DNA of 38,011 bases from a virus. Shown in pieces: positions 14,046-22,827 of the stretch (positions within the stretch are counted from its first letter, which is position 1; every line of letters begins with the position of its first letter). The stretch is taken from IMG/VR virus record IMGVR_UViG_3300047564_003152, positions 1 to 38,011 of that record. The stretch is one strand, 5' to 3'. Below the pieces are notes generated by a model that saw nothing but the letters and a program-made list of their open reading frames with translations, searched no databases and was not told the origin of the DNA. The position numbers were made by a program, and so were the translations under genes.

Positions 14046-15098
14046 TTAGTATCCCATCATTACTCTGTCTCGTGTGAGAATTTCTGTTTCTTGAAACGCA
14101 AGCTCTAGTGTTATATTTGTTGGCGCACCAGTCTTTTTAAAGAATGATGCCACGGCTCCTTCATGGCCATTGTAGTTAACAATCATATCGTAAAGAACTG
14201 ACCTTTGAATTTGAAACAGATATTCGGCAGATGGTGAAAATAAAAATATATCAAAGGTATTTGGATAATTTAAAAATGTTTTTTCGGCCAAATTATTAAC
14301 TGTTGTATCTGATGCGCCGCCTATAGTCACATTTTTTACGCTTGCAGGATGCATTCCGTACTTTAATATACTAATTATATTCTTTATGCTTTCGCTTTCT
14401 TCTGCACTTCTAGCCATCAATTCAAATCTAAATTTAAACTGCCTTAAATTTACATTTCTAAATGCAAGAGATGTCATTGGGTTAACAGTTTTTCCGGCTA
14501 TGACCGAGGCTTGTTGGCCAATTGAAGTCTCATTCATTATGCTTTGAGATACACTTTTAGTTACAGCAGTCATAAATCCTTCTGCTCCGGTTCCGGCAAG
14601 TAGCGATGTCAGTCTATTAAGAGCCTCTTCTGTAGAGGTGCTATCTATCATACCACCAACTTCACTTTTTAGTGCCGACCGTTGGTCTTGTGTAATAAAC
14701 ATATTAATGGGCTGCCATTCTGCGCCATAATTAACCGCAACAGAAGCGGGCATATATAATGCTATACGCTTTAGTAATGCCGCCGAAGAGTAAACCGAAT
14801 CACGCATAAAGAATAAAATGTATGCCTCATTTCCGGCTTGAAATAAATCTGATGGGTAGAATTCAACTCCTTTGTCTGTGTAGTATGATTCTGGCTTTGC
14901 TATTCTGTTCAACAAGGAGTTGTTGCTGAATGATGGACCTATGGCGGCCGGATCTACTTCGTCAGTTAATAAAGATGCGCCACTATTTGGGGTTGCAGTT
15001 ATTCCTCCAGCTAGGCTTCCAATTAATATTTGCAGAGCATCTGAGCCACTAGGAACATATGCCTTAAGATCGCCCAAAAAGTCTAAAAATTTTGACAT
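14046..15098 (-). CDS. 48: Baseplate tail-tube cap, gp48/gp54 family
   Basis: 350 residues (T4 gp48 has 364, gp54 has 320). The blocks FRNVNLRQFKFRFELMARS around residue 213 and, at the end, NITLELAFQETEILTRDRV are the tube-fold strands shared by gp48, gp54 and gp19. The protein caps the hub and starts tail-tube growth. gp48 is preferred because a second tube-fold protein at 16171 could be gp54, but the two could be exchanged. Its ATG lies two bases from the oppositely oriented gp4 start. Confidence 0.78.
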   Translation of the reverse strand: MSKFLDFLGDLKAYVPSGSDALQILIGSLAGGITATPNSGASLLTDEVDPAAIGPSFSNNSLLNRIAKPESYYTDKGVEFYPSDLFQAGNEAYILFFMRDSVYSSAALLKRIALYMPASVAVNYGAEWQPINMFITQDQRSALKSEVGGMIDSTSTEEALNRLTSLLAGTGAEGFMTAVTKSVSQSIMNETSIGQQASVIAGKTVNPMTSLAFRNVNLRQFKFRFELMARSAEESESIKNIISILKYGMHPASVKNVTIGGASDTTVNNLAEKTFLNYPNTFDIFLFSPSAEYLFQIQRSVLYDMIVNYNGHEGAVASFFKKTGAPTNITLELAFQETEILTRDRVMMGY

Positions 15099-15100
15099 GT

Positions 15101-15541
15101 ATGTACCAAGGAAAATTTAAATTAAAGAATCCATCAAAATATATAGGTAATTATAACAATGTCTTTTACCGCTCATCTTGGGAACTAGCTTTAATGATGT
15201 GGTTTGACAATAATTCATCTATAATCGAATGGTCTTCTGAAGAGCTTGTTATTATATATTTATGCGCCACCGATAATAAAGAACATAGATATTTCGTGGA
15301 CTTTACATTTAAAACTAAATCGGGCGAAAATTACTGGATAGAAGTAAAACCAAAAAAATATACGGTGCCTCCCGAAAAGCCAAAAAAAGCAACTAAAAGA
15401 TATATAAAAGAAAGTTTAGAGTTTGTTAAAAATCAATGTAAATGGAAAGCCGCAAATAAGTTGGCGATGACACGAAACGCAACATTTATGGTATGGACAG
15501 AAGATACTTTAAAATCAATGGGAATAAAGCTAATCACCTAG
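15101..15541 (+). CDS. 4: Head completion protein gp4
   Basis: 146 residues, like T4 gp4 (150). NPSKYIGNYNNVFYRSSWELALMMW at the N-terminus and RYFVDFTFKT...YWIEVKPKK in the middle are the gp4 hallmarks; the latter is a D..E.K arrangement like that of nucleases. gp4 acts on the packaged head before tail joining. The ATG at 15101 matches the T4 protein (MY.GK); a TTG at 15092 would overlap the divergent gene. No ribosome binding site is visible. Confidence 0.87.
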   Translation: MYQGKFKLKNPSKYIGNYNNVFYRSSWELALMMWFDNNSSIIEWSSEELVIIYLCATDNKEHRYFVDFTFKTKSGENYWIEVKPKKYTVPPEKPKKATKRYIKESLEFVKNQCKWKAANKLAMTRNATFMVWTEDTLKSMGIKLIT

Positions 15542-15554
15542 AATAAATATATAC

Positions 15555-16154
15555 ATGAGAAGAAGCCAGATACTAACAGAAATTCTAAAGGATGCTAAAA
15601 ATCCACAGTTTGTAAAGAACAGCACTTTGGCGTCTTTGGAATGGAATAGAAAAAAAATAGCATCCCTATTTCCAAAAGATAAACCATATAGAATAACTCA
15701 AGTAAATACAGTTGCCTCAAATTACACACTGGGTGAGCTATACCTGTATCAATATTCTCCAAAATATAAAGATAAATTGCCATACTATGATAAATTTCCA
15801 TTATGTTTCATTATAGAAAATACACGTAATGGATTTTGGGGTCTAAACATGCACTACTTAAGACCCACACAAAGAGCGCAATTTATGAAAGCGTTATATA
15901 AATTTGAAGATTATTCTAAGGATACGGACGCCGCAATTATAAATGTCAATAAGCGCATTTTAATGGCAAGCATTGCATTACGGTATCACATACCATGCTT
16001 GAAAAGATATTTATTAAACCACATAATAACAAAGCCATTTTACAGAGTTCCTAGAGACGAATGGAACATGACGCTATTTTTGCCGACTCAAAAGTTTATG
16101 AAGCAAAATGAATCTGTGGTTTGGCGAGACAGTGCAAAAATGGTAAAACTGTAA
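15555..16154 (+). CDS. Conserved T4-like phage protein, function unknown
   Basis: 199 residues. The block YKDKLPYYDKFPLCFIIE...GFWGLNMHYLRP is found in a protein that recurs near gp4 and gp53 genes in T4-like phages of marine bacteria. I do not know its role. It is basic, with no membrane segments. A late-type box AATAAATA (15542-15549) overlaps the gp4 stop but lies too close to the ATG at 15555 to be its obvious promoter. No ribosome binding site is seen. Confidence 0.75.
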   Translation: MRRSQILTEILKDAKNPQFVKNSTLASLEWNRKKIASLFPKDKPYRITQVNTVASNYTLGELYLYQYSPKYKDKLPYYDKFPLCFIIENTRNGFWGLNMHYLRPTQRAQFMKALYKFEDYSKDTDAAIINVNKRILMASIALRYHIPCLKRYLLNHIITKPFYRVPRDEWNMTLFLPTQKFMKQNESVVWRDSAKMVKL

Positions 16155-16170
16155 ACTAGGAATTATATAG

Positions 16171-16851
16171 ATGGCAAGTATAAACAAATTAAAATCTTTA
16201 CTAAATGTTAGTCGAGGTCCATCGCTCAAGGCAAACTATCTGGTTAATATAATTCCTCCAATTTCAGTTATAACTGAAAGATCTTTTAATGCCATACCAA
16301 AGGGAATAATAGCCGGAGTAGGAAGCAGAAATCTATCAATGTTGGCGGTAGAAGCATCTCTTCCGGGTAAACGAATAGCAACAACGCCTCATAGAATGTA
16401 CGGCACAATTCGTGAAATGCCTTACGGCGCACTATATGATACAATAGATATTACCTTCATGTGCACCAACATAATGATTGAGCGGGCATTTTTTGACATG
16501 TGGCAACAGTATATCATAGCGCCAAAATCTAACTATTTGAATTATTATGCCGATTATATCGGAACAATCGTCATTCAAAAAATGGACAACTCTGAGATTG
16601 AAATTGGCTCTACTGCCGGTGAATTGATTTCAATATTTACTATAGAAGATGCTTATCCGAAAGTTGTTCAGGCTCAACCACTATCATACACCGCAAAAAA
16701 TGAAATTTTAACTTTAACTGTAACCTTTTCATACGCAAGGTGGCGGTCATCGCTACAGTATATTTTGGGCGGCTATACAGATACATCTGAAGTGACGAGT
16801 TCTTCTGTAAATGCATTTGCTGCCACATCAGAGCTTTTAGGAGCCCGATAA
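16171..16851 (+). CDS. Tail-tube-fold protein, gp19/gp54-like
   Basis: 226 residues. EASLPGKRIATTPHRMYG, then ITFMCTNIMIERAFFDMWQQYI, a strand pair IGTIVIQKMD and the C-terminal LTLTVTFSYARW are the gp19-family pattern (Phage_T4_gp19). With gp26 and gp51 next to it, it is more likely the tube initiator gp54 than the major tube protein, but T4 gp54 is longer (320). AGGAATT before the ATG is the ribosome binding site. Confidence 0.82.
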   Translation: MASINKLKSLLNVSRGPSLKANYLVNIIPPISVITERSFNAIPKGIIAGVGSRNLSMLAVEASLPGKRIATTPHRMYGTIREMPYGALYDTIDITFMCTNIMIERAFFDMWQQYIIAPKSNYLNYYADYIGTIVIQKMDNSEIEIGSTAGELISIFTIEDAYPKVVQAQPLSYTAKNEILTLTVTFSYARWRSSLQYILGGYTDTSEVTSSSVNAFAATSELLGAR

Positions 16852-16854
16852 ATA
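16847..16854 (+). promoter_or_regulatory. Late promoter of gp26
   Basis: GATAAATA overlapping the stop codon of the tube-fold gene, 29 bases before the gp26 start, with TGGAG as ribosome binding site in the leader. Agrees with the NATAAATA boxes at other late genes. Confidence 0.55.
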
Positions 16855-16883
16855 TCAACAACCCAATATTATGGAGTTTTATT

Positions 16884-17609
16884 ATGCCATTGCCAAAGAT
16901 TGACGTTATAACATACACAACTACAATTCCGTCTACCAAAGAAGAAGTGACAATACGTCCTTTTTCAGTGAAAGAGCAAAAAATTCTATTGACCGCCGCA
17001 TCGGGCAACGATTCAGTAGAAATGTCATCGGCTGTTAAACAGGTAATTAATAATTGTATAGTATCTCAAAATGTCGATGTGGAGAAGTTAGAAGTATTTG
17101 ATTTGGAATACTTAATGCTTCAATTAAGAATAGTTTCGGTCGGCGAGACCACAAAAATTTCGTTTTCAGCTTTAGAAGATTCAAAGTGCGATGAATGTAA
17201 AAAAATAAAAGAAGTTGAGATAAACCTAAAAGAAGTTAAGGTTAACTTTAAGGGAGGCTTTAATAATAAAATAGAGCTAACGAACGAAGTTGGAATTATT
17301 ATGAAATATCCTAATCATAAGGCATTAGCGATATTTTCAAAAACGATGTCTGAGCCCAATGCCGAATTAAAGTTAATGTGGTCATGTATTGAGTCTGTAT
17401 ACGATTCAAATGTCGTAACATCGGCCAAAGATGTTGCGATTGATGAGGGCATACAATTTTTAGAGGCTCTAACTACGCAACAATTTAGAAAGATTGAAGA
17501 ATTTCTTGAAACAATGCCTCAATTATCTCACGAAGTGCTACTAGAATGCAAATCTTGCGGTAAATCTCAAACTCACGTTCTTAAAGGATTAGACAATTTT
17601 TTAGTTTAA
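16884..17609 (+). CDS. 26: Baseplate hub subunit gp26
   Basis: 241 residues (T4 gp26 has 208). The start MPLPKIDVITYTTTIPST with TIRPFSVKEQKILL is the signature of the T4 baseplate protein family. Two CxxC pairs, CDEC near residue 94 and CKSC near residue 229, could hold one zinc ion. In T4, gp26 takes part in hub assembly. TAATG overlap with the gp51 gene indicates coupled translation. Confidence 0.88.
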   Translation: MPLPKIDVITYTTTIPSTKEEVTIRPFSVKEQKILLTAASGNDSVEMSSAVKQVINNCIVSQNVDVEKLEVFDLEYLMLQLRIVSVGETTKISFSALEDSKCDECKKIKEVEINLKEVKVNFKGGFNNKIELTNEVGIIMKYPNHKALAIFSKTMSEPNAELKLMWSCIESVYDSNVVTSAKDVAIDEGIQFLEALTTQQFRKIEEFLETMPQLSHEVLLECKSCGKSQTHVLKGLDNFLV

Positions 17610-17782
17610 TGCTGAATCACACCTCGTTAGAGAACCATTACCACACAATATTTGGTCTGGTTCAGCATCATAAGTATTCAATAGAAGAGTTAGAAAACCT
17701 ATTGCCTTATGAATTAGATATATATGTGACATTTTTGATTGAGCACATTAAAAAGAAAGAAGAGGCGATTAAGAATAAATAA
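17609..17782 (+). CDS. 51: Baseplate hub assembly protein gp51
   Basis: 57 residues, starting MLNHTSLENHYH. YSIEELENLLPYELDIYVTFL is the conserved core of gp51-like proteins, which in T4-like phages follow gp26 directly. It is shorter than T4 gp51 (249), as in marine relatives as far as I recall. Start and gp26 stop overlap as TAATG. The late-promoter box for the next gene lies in its last codons. Confidence 0.72.
   Translation: MLNHTSLENHYHTIFGLVQHHKYSIEELENLLPYELDIYVTFLIEHIKKKEEAIKNK
17774..17781 (+). promoter_or_regulatory. Late promoter of the transglycosylase tail gene
   Basis: AATAAATA, 36 bases before the ATG at 17817, which has GAAGGATC as ribosome binding site. Good spacing for a late message with a short leader. 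Confidence 0.55.
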
Positions 17783-17816
17783 TTCTGCGCAATCTATTTA
17801 ATTTGAAGGATCAATA

Positions 17817-20375
17817 ATGCCAACAAAAAAGACTAAAAAGGAGAAAGACTTAGAAAGTCAAGTAAAGTCTTTAGAGAAAGAGATTAAATCTCTAAATAGC
17901 TCAACTAAAGTTTTGGCTAGAGATGTTGATAATGTAACTAAAACCCTTAAAAATTCAAAAAAGATTGCAAAGGCCGCTAAGACCGCAACCGAAAAGGTAT
18001 CTGATAAAGATGTAGAGAGAATATCAGAATCAATAGCTAGAGAGAAGCAACTAGTTAAATTAGTTGACAAAATGACTGGCACGTTAAAGCAGTCTGATGT
18101 AAACAAAATAACAAAAGCCTTGACCTTTGGAAAAGAACTAGGAAAGTTGGCCAGGTCAATCTCAAGCAGAATTACTGCGAGAGAAGTGAATGCGCTAAAC
18201 AAAGCACTAGTCAACGCTAAAGAAGTCAAACGAATATCAAACTCTTTGGCAGATAAAATTAGTAAAGTTGATATAAAAGTATTAACTGGTGCGGCAAAAT
18301 ATAAAAAAGATGCTGTTGCCAATGAAAAGGCCGCTCAAATAGCCAGCGCAAGTCCAGATGTGGTGGCTTCGAGTGCTGCAACTAATACGCTAGAGGCTAT
18401 ATTAAATAGCGTATCAGTTTTACCCAAAATTGCTGAAGACATATCAACTCTAGTAAATTCTGAAAAGAGCGAAACCAAAGAAAAACTACGTAAAAGGTCT
18501 GAGGAATTAGAGACTTTAAGAGAGAGCGCATCTAAACGTAATGTTATGGAAAAAAGTGGCACGATAGGCGGTGCTGCTGCAATTTCAGGCGCAACTTCGG
18601 GCGCAAGTTCTACTGCTGGTAATGGCACTACACCAAACACTGGCGGTATGGGGGGATTGGGTTCTGCCGCAACGTCCGCTGTCTTGGGAGGGGCGGTTGG
18701 CGGCATTATTCGAGGAGGAGCTGGCGGCATTATTCGCAATATTCTAAGAGGTGGCGTTATAGGGTTGGGGGCAACTGCAATAACCGCACTATTGGCGAGT
18801 CCTGAGCTTAGAAAAACCATTTTAGATGCAAGTAAAGGAGGTCTTGAAGATGCCAAATCTTGGTCTGGTGAGGTTGAACAAAACCTAACAAATGCCGACT
18901 GGAATCTAGTGGCAGAGCAAACAAAAGATGTTGCCAGTGCTGAAAATACCGGATTTCTTAACTTATCAAAAGTATTTTCTATTTTGGGAATGGGTGGAAA
19001 ATTGGCTAGAGTAGGTGGACTTTTAGCGACTCCATTCAATATAGCTACGGGTGCGGCAAATGTCGTTCAAGGCGCAACTTCAGATGCATATTTAGAATAC
19101 GGAACAGGAAGATTTACGTCAGCATTAGCTACAGGATTGGCCGGACAAGAAGATGAATCGACATTCTGGCGAGTTCTTAGTCAAATGGGTGTAGGTGCTA
19201 CGGCTGGTGGGTTAGGAGGTTCAGTGGTTCCGGGAATAGGAACTGCGGTTGGTGCGGTTGGCGGTGCGATAACTGGAGGACTAGCGGCATATTACGGCCC
19301 AGAAAAGACGGCTAAAGTTATAGATGGCGCTATGCAATATGGCCAAAATGTTGCCACTAGCATTTATGAAGATGTTACATCTGGATTCATGGCAACCGTA
19401 GGTGATGGTGCCACTAAGGCGTATCTAAAAACTAAAGAGTTGGGGCTTGGTTTTGGCCTGAGTCTCATGAACGCCCAAAAAGGTATTAGGTCATTTTTTG
19501 GAACCGACACTGACAGTCAAGATTTAAATAAAAGCATATCTGAAACTAAAGCTCTTCTTGAAAAAACGCAAGCTGAACGTGAGGCCATCACCGCAAATCG
19601 CATTAAATCGATGCAAAACATTGAAGCGGCTCAGAATAGAAGGTGGTCGCAGAGCACAGAATCTTGGCGTGAAGAGACTTACGGCAGAAAACCAATTAAT
19701 ACCGCAGCCGGAGGCATGTCAGATTATATACAGCAGTTATTCAAGGTAGAATCTTCAAATAACCCAAATGCAAAAAATCCTTTAAGTTCAGCTAGCGGTC
19801 TGGGTCAATTTACTAAAGGAACTTGGGAAAGAGTCACTAAGCAAATGGGCAAAAACTGGACACTGGCCGACAGATTTGACCCTCAGAAGATGCTTGAAGC
19901 AACTACATTTTTAACTAATCAAAATAGAAATATATTAAAAACACAATTAAATAGAGAACCAACATACGCAGAATTATACATGGCGCATTTCATGGGTCCA
20001 GGTAAAGCTGCACGATTTCTAAAGATGAAAGAGACTACGCCGTTTAGAGATGCCTCAATGCTTTTTCCTGATGAGGCTGCTGCAAATCCTAGTATTTTTG
20101 CTCCGGGTAGAGGCTTAAAGCAAGTTTTTGATATCATGTCAAATAAAATTCAACCCGGAGGCACACGAAAATATTTACCTGAGATGTCTGAACCTCAAAT
20201 TAAACCTGGCCAATTAGAAACAAATCCAAATAATACAGTGGTGAATATAATAAATTCATTCAATCAAAGTAAAACTGATAACTCTACTAGAATGACACCA
20301 GCGCAACAATTACCTGCCGGTTCTCAGTTGCATTTTGGTCCAGGAAGTCCGGTAGACCGAGGACCAAGATATTAA
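17817..20375 (+). CDS. Large tail protein with C-terminal lytic transglycosylase domain
   Basis: 852 residues. Residues 1-240 are a long Lys/Glu/Ser coiled coil with repeated units. Residues 250-330 and 445-490 are Gly/Ala-rich and hydrophobic, as in tape-measure proteins. About 635-770 is a goose-lysozyme-type SLT domain with catalytic Glu at 645 (FKVESSNNPNA), then ASGLGQFTKGTWERV and YMAHFMGPGKA. The place after gp51 is where T4 has gp28/gp29, so it may be the tape measure or a hub protein, with the enzyme cutting peptidoglycan at entry. The C-terminus is Asn/Pro-rich. Confidence 0.8.
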   Translation: MPTKKTKKEKDLESQVKSLEKEIKSLNSSTKVLARDVDNVTKTLKNSKKIAKAAKTATEKVSDKDVERISESIAREKQLVKLVDKMTGTLKQSDVNKITKALTFGKELGKLARSISSRITAREVNALNKALVNAKEVKRISNSLADKISKVDIKVLTGAAKYKKDAVANEKAAQIASASPDVVASSAATNTLEAILNSVSVLPKIAEDISTLVNSEKSETKEKLRKRSEELETLRESASKRNVMEKSGTIGGAAAISGATSGASSTAGNGTTPNTGGMGGLGSAATSAVLGGAVGGIIRGGAGGIIRNILRGGVIGLGATAITALLASPELRKTILDASKGGLEDAKSWSGEVEQNLTNADWNLVAEQTKDVASAENTGFLNLSKVFSILGMGGKLARVGGLLATPFNIATGAANVVQGATSDAYLEYGTGRFTSALATGLAGQEDESTFWRVLSQMGVGATAGGLGGSVVPGIGTAVGAVGGAITGGLAAYYGPEKTAKVIDGAMQYGQNVATSIYEDVTSGFMATVGDGATKAYLKTKELGLGFGLSLMNAQKGIRSFFGTDTDSQDLNKSISETKALLEKTQAEREAITANRIKSMQNIEAAQNRRWSQSTESWREETYGRKPINTAAGGMSDYIQQLFKVESSNNPNAKNPLSSASGLGQFTKGTWERVTKQMGKNWTLADRFDPQKMLEATTFLTNQNRNILKTQLNREPTYAELYMAHFMGPGKAARFLKMKETTPFRDASMLFPDEAAANPSIFAPGRGLKQVFDIMSNKIQPGGTRKYLPEMSEPQIKPGQLETNPNNTVVNIINSFNQSKTDNSTRMTPAQQLPAGSQLHFGPGSPVDRGPRY

Positions 20376-20382
20376 ACAAAAA

Positions 20383-20404
20383 AAAGGAGCCGAATGGCTC
20401 CTTT
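20383..20404 (-). terminator. Bidirectional terminator after gp32
   Basis: Stem AAAGGAGCC/GGCTCCTTT with loop GAAT. On the minus strand it is followed by a long run of T and ends the gp32 transcript. On the plus strand the T run is short, so it also serves the tail gene more weakly. Confidence 0.88.
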
Positions 20405-20437
20405 AAAAAACTCTAAAAGTAGTTTTTTATTTCTCGA

Positions 20438-21349
20438 CTACTCTTCATTCGCTAACTGTTGAAGATAATCAAGATCATCAGAAATATCATCGTCTGAAAA
20501 ACTAGACGATTTATCAGCTATTACGCTAGCACTTTCAGACAATGATGGTTTACTTACCATTTGCACTGGCTTCTTCTCTTCTTGCGCTGATGCACTCTTC
20601 AGACCAAGAACTTTATCTAACCTAGCCTTTAGTTGGTCGTAGGTCTTGAAGTTACTGGACTCTAGCAAAGAAGATAACTTATGTTGAGTTTTCCATAGAG
20701 CTTCAATTTTTGCATCATCGCCACCAAAAAGAGGCTCTTTTGTTGAGAATTCAGATTGCTCATAGTTGGGATAATCACTAACTCGCTTAATCTTTAGCTT
20801 AAAGTTAGCGCCAGTCCAGGGGCAAAATGGATTCATAGGCTCTTTTTGGTCTACTGCATCATTCTCAGGAAACATTACTGCCTTAATTTTCTCAAAGATT
20901 TTCTTGCCATATTTAAACATGAAAACCTTACCCTCATTCTGCGGATTAGCTGGGTCTTTAATCACTAGAATATTTGATATGTATTTTGTCTGTCGCTTCT
21001 GGTTGCGAACAATATTCTTGTTAGCCTCAATACCAGAATTCCACAAATCTCGATTATACTCAGACACCGGATCTGCTTGATTCAAAGTGGTCAAAGAGTT
21101 CTCAATATACCAACCACCCGGACCCTGAAACGAGTGGTTATACATGATAACCCAAGGTGTAGTTTCACCCTCACTTTCTGGTAGAAATCTAATTACTGCC
21201 GCACCAGTGCCAACCTTATCAGTCTCTAACTTCCAAAATCTTGTGTCGTCATTACTATTTCCATACTTATTGTTAAGTTTATCAAGCTGGTCTTGCAACG
21301 ACTTGATACCTTGAGCGCCAATATTTTTCTTTAGGTTACTAAATGACAT
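20438..21349 (-). CDS. 32: Single-stranded DNA-binding protein gp32
   Basis: 303 residues (T4: 301). The N-terminal basic motif (SNLKKNIGAQGIKSL) mediates cooperativity. The OB-fold core has NHSFQGPGGWYIE, ISNILVIKDP, EGKVFMFKYGKKI and GANFKLKIKRV. The acidic tail DDDISDDLDYLQQLANEE contacts other replication proteins. The zinc ligands of T4 gp32 are lost: the CPVC position reads DPVS, and ETC reads ENS. TTGGAGA lies 9 bases before the ATG at 21349, which is preferred over the upstream TTG. Confidence 0.97.
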   Translation of the reverse strand: MSFSNLKKNIGAQGIKSLQDQLDKLNNKYGNSNDDTRFWKLETDKVGTGAAVIRFLPESEGETTPWVIMYNHSFQGPGGWYIENSLTTLNQADPVSEYNRDLWNSGIEANKNIVRNQKRQTKYISNILVIKDPANPQNEGKVFMFKYGKKIFEKIKAVMFPENDAVDQKEPMNPFCPWTGANFKLKIKRVSDYPNYEQSEFSTKEPLFGGDDAKIEALWKTQHKLSSLLESSNFKTYDQLKARLDKVLGLKSASAQEEKKPVQMVSKPSLSESASVIADKSSSFSDDDISDDLDYLQQLANEE

Positions 21350-21407
21350 GTAGTATTTCTCCAATATATTTTAGTTTTAGTGATATTTCACCAAAAATGG
21401 TGTTACT

Positions 21408-22049
21408 CTATATAGTATTTTTAATTTGTGTGTTTGTCAATGATTTTGTGTAAAATTTCTCAATTAAAATTTGCTTATACGAACTCAAGTCATCTGAAGC
21501 AATAAACGGAGCATACTTCACAGACAAAAGTTTGTATTTATTCCACAAGATTCTTTCATCTATAAGTTTATCAACTCTAAAAACAAAATTCAAGAGTTTA
21601 TTTAAAATAACAAATGTTTCTAAACTTATACTTTTCTCAACGCAAAACTTAACTATTGCCGGATAAGGAGTAGACTTCTTAAACAATTCATTAAAGTTTA
21701 AATCATTGTCTGATAAGTATTCTTCAATGTAAATTAGATCTTGTTTGAATGTGTACTTTATAGACTGAATTATCTTTTTCCACTCAAACAACCTAGATTT
21801 ACCCAAGTCTGATACTATATCTCCTATCCATGATTCTTGGCAGTATATAAAATTGGCAATCAACAAATTTACATACTCTGCTTCTGAATATAGTTTACAA
21901 GCCCGCTTAAAATATGGTTTATCAGCTCTTTCATCATATGCTTCAGGACTAATTTTTACTTTTCCTTCGTATTTGAAATAATCATAGTCATCTCGATTGA
22001 AGTGTAGTTTTAAAGATACATATTTTGAATATGCAAATTCTATATTCAT
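21408..22049 (-). CDS. 59: Helicase loader gp59
   Basis: 213 residues (T4: 217). The N-terminal YVSLKLHFNRDDYDYFKYEGKV and the helical body with CQESWIGDI match gp59, which binds fork DNA, displaces or joins gp32, and loads the gp41 helicase. It lies between gp33 and gp32 genes, exactly as in T4. It is basic and all-helical. Confidence 0.92.
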   Translation of the reverse strand: MNIEFAYSKYVSLKLHFNRDDYDYFKYEGKVKISPEAYDERADKPYFKRACKLYSEAEYVNLLIANFIYCQESWIGDIVSDLGKSRLFEWKKIIQSIKYTFKQDLIYIEEYLSDNDLNFNELFKKSTPYPAIVKFCVEKSISLETFVILNKLLNFVFRVDKLIDERILWNKYKLLSVKYAPFIASDDLSSYKQILIEKFYTKSLTNTQIKNTI

Positions 22050-22053
22050 AGAA

Positions 22054-22284
22054 TTAAAATAATGTTGCTGGCTTTTTACCTCTATTGATTAGATTTAGTT
22101 GAGTGGCCTCGAACTCTATTTTTTGTTTTATATTACTATTCAACAACTTAGACGCCGAATTTGCTTCTATGTTATTTTCAGTTATATATTCAGTTACGGC
22201 TTCTAAGTATGTAATTTTTCTTTCAAAAACCATTTTTTCTATTGTTTGACAAAAGGTTGTCTGATTGTGTATTTTGGCATTCAT
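22054..22284 (-). CDS. 33: Late transcription coactivator gp33
   Basis: 76 residues (T4: 112), so shorter at the N-terminus. TIEKMVFERKITYLEAVTEYITENNIE aligns with the gp33 core that binds the beta flap of RNA polymerase. The C-terminal KPATLF resembles the end that touches the sliding clamp in T4. It links late promoters, the NATAAATA boxes of this window, to replication. Gene order 33-59-32 is as in T4. Confidence 0.88.
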   Translation of the reverse strand: MNAKIHNQTTFCQTIEKMVFERKITYLEAVTEYITENNIEANSASKLLNSNIKQKIEFEATQLNLINRGKKPATLF

Positions 22285-22312
22285 ATGATTACTATGTTGA
22301 CTTTCAAATAAA

Positions 22313-22341
22313 AAAAGCAGCCTTGCTATAAGGCTGCTTTT
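22313..22341 (-). terminator. Strong bidirectional terminator
   Basis: Perfect 12 bp stem AAAAGCAGCCTT/AAGGCTGCTTTT, loop 5 nt. On the minus strand it is followed by T-rich sequence and separates the Hsp20 gene from the gp33-59-32 operon. Confidence 0.9.
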
Positions 22342-22376
22342 AGAATACCACAGTTTGAGTAAGCTGTCTAGTATTT

Positions 22377-22754
22377 TTAATGTGTTATTTTAATTTTTTT
22401 CGGTCTCTTCTCTTCAGGAATAACCAATTCAAAATTTATAGTTAAAATTCCGTTTTTAAAATTTGCATCACGAACTTTATATTCATCATCTAAAGTGTAT
22501 TCTAAAGTAAACGGAGAATAACTTATGTGATTAACTATGTACTTTCTTGAATCTTTTTGTTTAGGGTCATACGTGACATATAACTTGTTGGCTTGAACCT
22601 CAACATTTAAATCATCTTCATTCAATCCAGCAACATTAAGCTCTACGGCAATTTCGGTATTGCTTACCCTAACCAAATTGTAAGGAACATATTTTCTTGC
22701 GTATCTCTTTGGCTCATTTAACAAAGTATTAAGTGTCATGTTATCAAATATCAT
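22377..22754 (-). CDS. hsp20: Small heat-shock protein Hsp20
   Basis: 125 residues. PYNLVRVSNTEIAVELNVAGLNEDDL and the final alpha-crystallin strand NGILTINFELVIPEEKRPKKIKI are typical of IbpA-like Hsp20 found in T4-like marine phages. It holds unfolded proteins, perhaps as a scaffold helper in head or tail assembly. GGAGGT lies 8 bases before the ATG. It is followed by its own terminator. Confidence 0.93.
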   Translation of the reverse strand: MIFDNMTLNTLLNEPKRYARKYVPYNLVRVSNTEIAVELNVAGLNEDDLNVEVQANKLYVTYDPKQKDSRKYIVNHISYSPFTLEYTLDDEYKVRDANFKNGILTINFELVIPEEKRPKKIKITH

Positions 22755-22786
22755 TTTTATACCTCCAAGTAAAAAATAAAAATCTG

Positions 22787-22794
22787 CATAAATA
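22787..22794 (+). promoter_or_regulatory. Late promoter of the phospholipase-like gene
   Basis: CATAAATA on the plus strand, 34 bases before the ATG at 22828, in the divergent gap after the Hsp20 gene. Confidence 0.6.
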
Positions 22795-22827
22795 TAATAA
22801 ACATTATATAATAATTTGTCAAGTATT

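Noticed and set aside
18335-19039. Long minus-strand frame of 234 codons opposite the large tail gene
   Set aside because: It is rich in Pro, Ala and Ser as expected from the reverse of a Gly/Ala/Lys-rich gene. It has no ribosome site and lies wholly inside a well-supported gene.
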